Part shown: in pieces, positions 62,536 through 64,000 of the stretch | Position numbering within the stretch: position 1 is the stretch's first letter | Layout: each line of letters opens with the position of its first letter | DNA from: Aurantiacibacter luteus | Lineage (GTDB): Bacteria; Pseudomonadota; Alphaproteobacteria; Sphingomonadales; Sphingomonadaceae | Assembly: GCF_001010945.1 (NCBI RefSeq) | Contig: NZ_LBHB01000002.1 | Location: forward strand, 982,501 to 1,046,500 | DNA length: 64,000 nt | Reading direction: 5' to 3' | Notes under the pieces: model-generated | The model's input: the letters and a program-made list of their open reading frames with translations, nothing else | Databases searched by the model: none | What the model was told of the DNA's origin: nothing | Position numbers and translations under genes: made by a program

Positions 62536-63867
62536 TCAGACTGCTTCGAGCGCCTGCGCGAAGTCGGCGATGAGGTCTTCGGGGTCCTCGATGCCGATGG
62601 ACACGCGCACCAGGTTGTCGGCGATGCCGAGTTCGGTCCGGCGGCCCTCGGGAACGGAGAGGTGCGTCATGCTGGCCGGATGGCTGGCGAGCGTCTCCGT
62701 GCCGCCGAGGCTGACGGCGAGCTTGGCCACCTTCAGCGCGTCGAGGAAGGCGAAGCACTCCGCCTCGCCGCCCTTGATGAACATCGAGAACGTGCTGCCC
62801 GCGCCCAGGCAATGCCGGTCGTAGATGTCCTGCTGGCGCGCATCCTTGATCATGCCGAGGTAGCCGAGCTTCTCCACCTTGGGATGCTGGCTCAGGAAGG
62901 CGCAGACCTTTTCCGCGTTCTCGCCCGCGCGCTGCATCCTGAGTTCCACCGTCTCTAGGCTTCGCAGCAGCATCCAGGCGGTGTTGGGATCGGCGATGCC
63001 GCCCATGGTGTTGCGCAGCGCGCGCACCGCGTCGATCCAGCGCTTGGCGCCCGAGACGCTGCCCGCCACGAGGTCCGAATGGCCGCCGACGTACTTGGTC
63101 AGCGAATAGACGACGAGGTCCGCGCCCTGCTCCAGCGGGCGCTGCCACAGGGGGCCGAGGAAGGTGTTGTCGATGGCGATAGGGCAGCGGTCGGGGTCGA
63201 AATGCGCGTCGCGCGCGGCCTTGACGGCCTCCACGTCCACCAGCGCGTTGGTGGGGTTGCCCGGGCTTTCGAGATAGATCAGCGGCACCTCGCCGCCGCT
63301 CTCCTCGGCCATGGCCTTGGCGCGGGCCATCACTTCGTCGAGCTGGTCGCGGTCGGCGCCAGCGGGAAAGTCCACGTAGCGCACGCCGTAGCGCGCCATC
63401 ACCTTGGCTACGAAGCCTTCGGATGCGGCGTAGAGCGGGCCGGAGTGGACGATGACGTCGCCCGCCTTGCACGCGGCGAGGATGAGAATGGCGATGGCCG
63501 TCATGCCGCTGGAGAAGCACAGCGCGTCCTCCGCGCCGTCCCAGATGGCGAGCCGGTCTTCCAGGATCTCCTGGTTCGGCCCGTTGAAGCGCGAATAGAC
63601 GAGGCCTTCTGCACCGCCCGGTCGCTTGCCGGTGATGCCCTCGAAATGCCGCTTGCCCGCGGCCGCGTTCTCGAAGGCGAATGTGCTGGTGAGGAAAATC
63701 GGCGCCTTGAGCGAGCCTTCCGACAGGGCCGGGTCGTAGCCGTGACCCATCATCAGCGTGGAGGGCTTCAGCTCGCGCCCGCCGATCCTGGTGATTTCCT
63801 GCTTGGGCTTGCGGCGCGGAGTGGGGGTGGCGACCGGCTTCATCGGGTCGTTGTCGGACGTGGCCAT
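62536..63867 (-). CDS. Cystathionine gamma-synthase family PLP enzyme (sulfhydrylase/lyase)
   Basis: A 443-residue fold-type I PLP enzyme. Key motifs: FSSGMTAIAILILAACKAGD, then YLESPGNPTN with the PLP-phosphate Asp nearby (AIDNTFLGPLWQRP), the Schiff-base lysine in VYSLTKYVGGHSD near residue 226, and SLGGTETLASHPASMTH at the C-terminus. The family covers O-succinylhomoserine sulfhydrylase, cystathionine gamma-synthase and methionine gamma-lyase; the N-terminal extension (TRIGGRELKPSTLMMGHG) is seen in the sulfhydrylase-like branch of alphaproteobacteria. The exact reaction stays open. A structured leader lies upstream. Confidence 0.85.
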   Translation of the reverse strand: MATSDNDPMKPVATPTPRRKPKQEITRIGGRELKPSTLMMGHGYDPALSEGSLKAPIFLTSTFAFENAAAGKRHFEGITGKRPGGAEGLVYSRFNGPNQEILEDRLAIWDGAEDALCFSSGMTAIAILILAACKAGDVIVHSGPLYAASEGFVAKVMARYGVRYVDFPAGADRDQLDEVMARAKAMAEESGGEVPLIYLESPGNPTNALVDVEAVKAARDAHFDPDRCPIAIDNTFLGPLWQRPLEQGADLVVYSLTKYVGGHSDLVAGSVSGAKRWIDAVRALRNTMGGIADPNTAWMLLRSLETVELRMQRAGENAEKVCAFLSQHPKVEKLGYLGMIKDARQQDIYDRHCLGAGSTFSMFIKGGEAECFAFLDALKVAKLAVSLGGTETLASHPASMTHLSVPEGRRTELGIADNLVRVSIGIEDPEDLIADFAQALEAV

Positions 63868-63904
63868 TCGGGCATCCTTCGTGTCGAGACACTCCCAGGA
63901 AGGC

Positions 63905-64000
63905 AGGAGCCGATAAGGCCCGCCGGGCCGCCCGTCCCTAACCTCCGCAGGGACGCCTCTGCACCGTCGGGCGATGGGGCAGGGCCTTATCCGCCCGCGC
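63905..64000 (-). promoter_or_regulatory. Structured leader candidate before the sulfur amino acid gene
   Basis: On the minus strand, GATAAGGCCC (63991-63982) is fully complementary to GGGCCTTATC (63921-63912), enclosing a second stem GTCCCT/AGGGAC (63954-63949 with 63939-63934). GGCCC (63929-63925) can pair instead with GGGCC (63921-63917) as a local hairpin, so the two folds exclude each other. It does not match a riboswitch class I can name; the upstream end is cut by the window. Confidence 0.4.

Noticed and set aside
61754-63892. A 712-residue frame spanning the sulfhydrylase and hydrolase genes
   Set aside because: Its 5' two-thirds are an out-of-frame shadow of the PLP enzyme. Only the part from 62530 is the hydrolase.

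Overview
The window is a high-GC chromosomal segment of an alphaproteobacterium, most likely a yellow-pigmented member of the Sphingomonadales (Erythrobacteraceae-like). This placement is inference. It rests on the crtY-crtI-crtB carotenoid genes, an alphaproteobacterial-type SspB adaptor, a DesB-type fused extradiol dioxygenase, many short lipoproteins, frequent ATGA/GTGA gene overlaps, and EcfG-type promoters (GGAAC-N16/17-CGTT) in front of stress-type genes. No phage, plasmid, insertion sequence, CRISPR array or rRNA was seen; there is one tRNA-Gly.

Layout. 1-3163: a HerA-like ATPase (cut by the window edge) behind a large SLOG-like/membrane fusion protein, a candidate sensor-effector pair. 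3310-9412: a Tat-exported PhoX-like protein, a valine-degradation trio (acyl-CoA dehydrogenase, VOC protein, hydroxyisobutyryl-CoA hydrolase), small envelope proteins and an MtfA-type peptidase. 9628-15341: tRNA-Gly, a membrane protein, 6-phosphogluconolactonase, Nudix hydrolase, DNA polymerase IV, an MFS pump and GlpD. 15421-23207: one long minus-strand run holding an acyl-CoA carboxylase alpha subunit and the carotenoid genes, with a LOG protein and a DUF1851-like gene lodged between crtB and crtI. 23303-28304: DUF2585, MipA/OmpV, an S9 peptidase, a DUF6445 oxygenase and hemerythrin. 28408-33062: TPP riboswitch-thiC-arr, a second diverged thiC 3' end, and a lower-GC three-gene unit with a membrane-tethered LuxR-type regulator. 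33063-40755: small exported and membrane proteins, fasciclin, a K+ channel, a tandem-repeat lipoprotein, an S41 peptidase and a SWIB protein. 40917-45658: an orphan gallate-type dioxygenase and a run of small stress-type genes, part of it behind an EcfG-type promoter. 45667-50768: dapD, an S8 autotransporter, gmk and sspB. 50880-54831: hisB-hisH-hisA-(membrane protein)-hisF-(PEP-CTERM-like mini-protein)-hisE-HIT. 54953-59526: the Tol-Pal operon ybgC-tolQ-tolR-tolA-tolB-pal. 59527-64000: a J-domain protein, a lipoprotein, an alpha/beta hydrolase and a cystathionine gamma-synthase family enzyme with a possible structured leader.

Most of the window is ordinary core metabolism and envelope biology. 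The parts that stand out are: (i) the SLOG-like/4-TM protein with its HerA-like partner; (ii) arr (rifampin ADP-ribosyltransferase family) lying between two thiC 3' ends of equal length that differ at about 49 of 299 positions, which looks like a homologous integration scar; (iii) a set of EcfG-like promoters in front of MipA/OmpV, hemerythrin, fasciclin and a small-protein stress operon; and (iv) a self-complementary leader before the sulfur amino acid gene at the right edge. All function calls were made by reading the sequence, without database searches.
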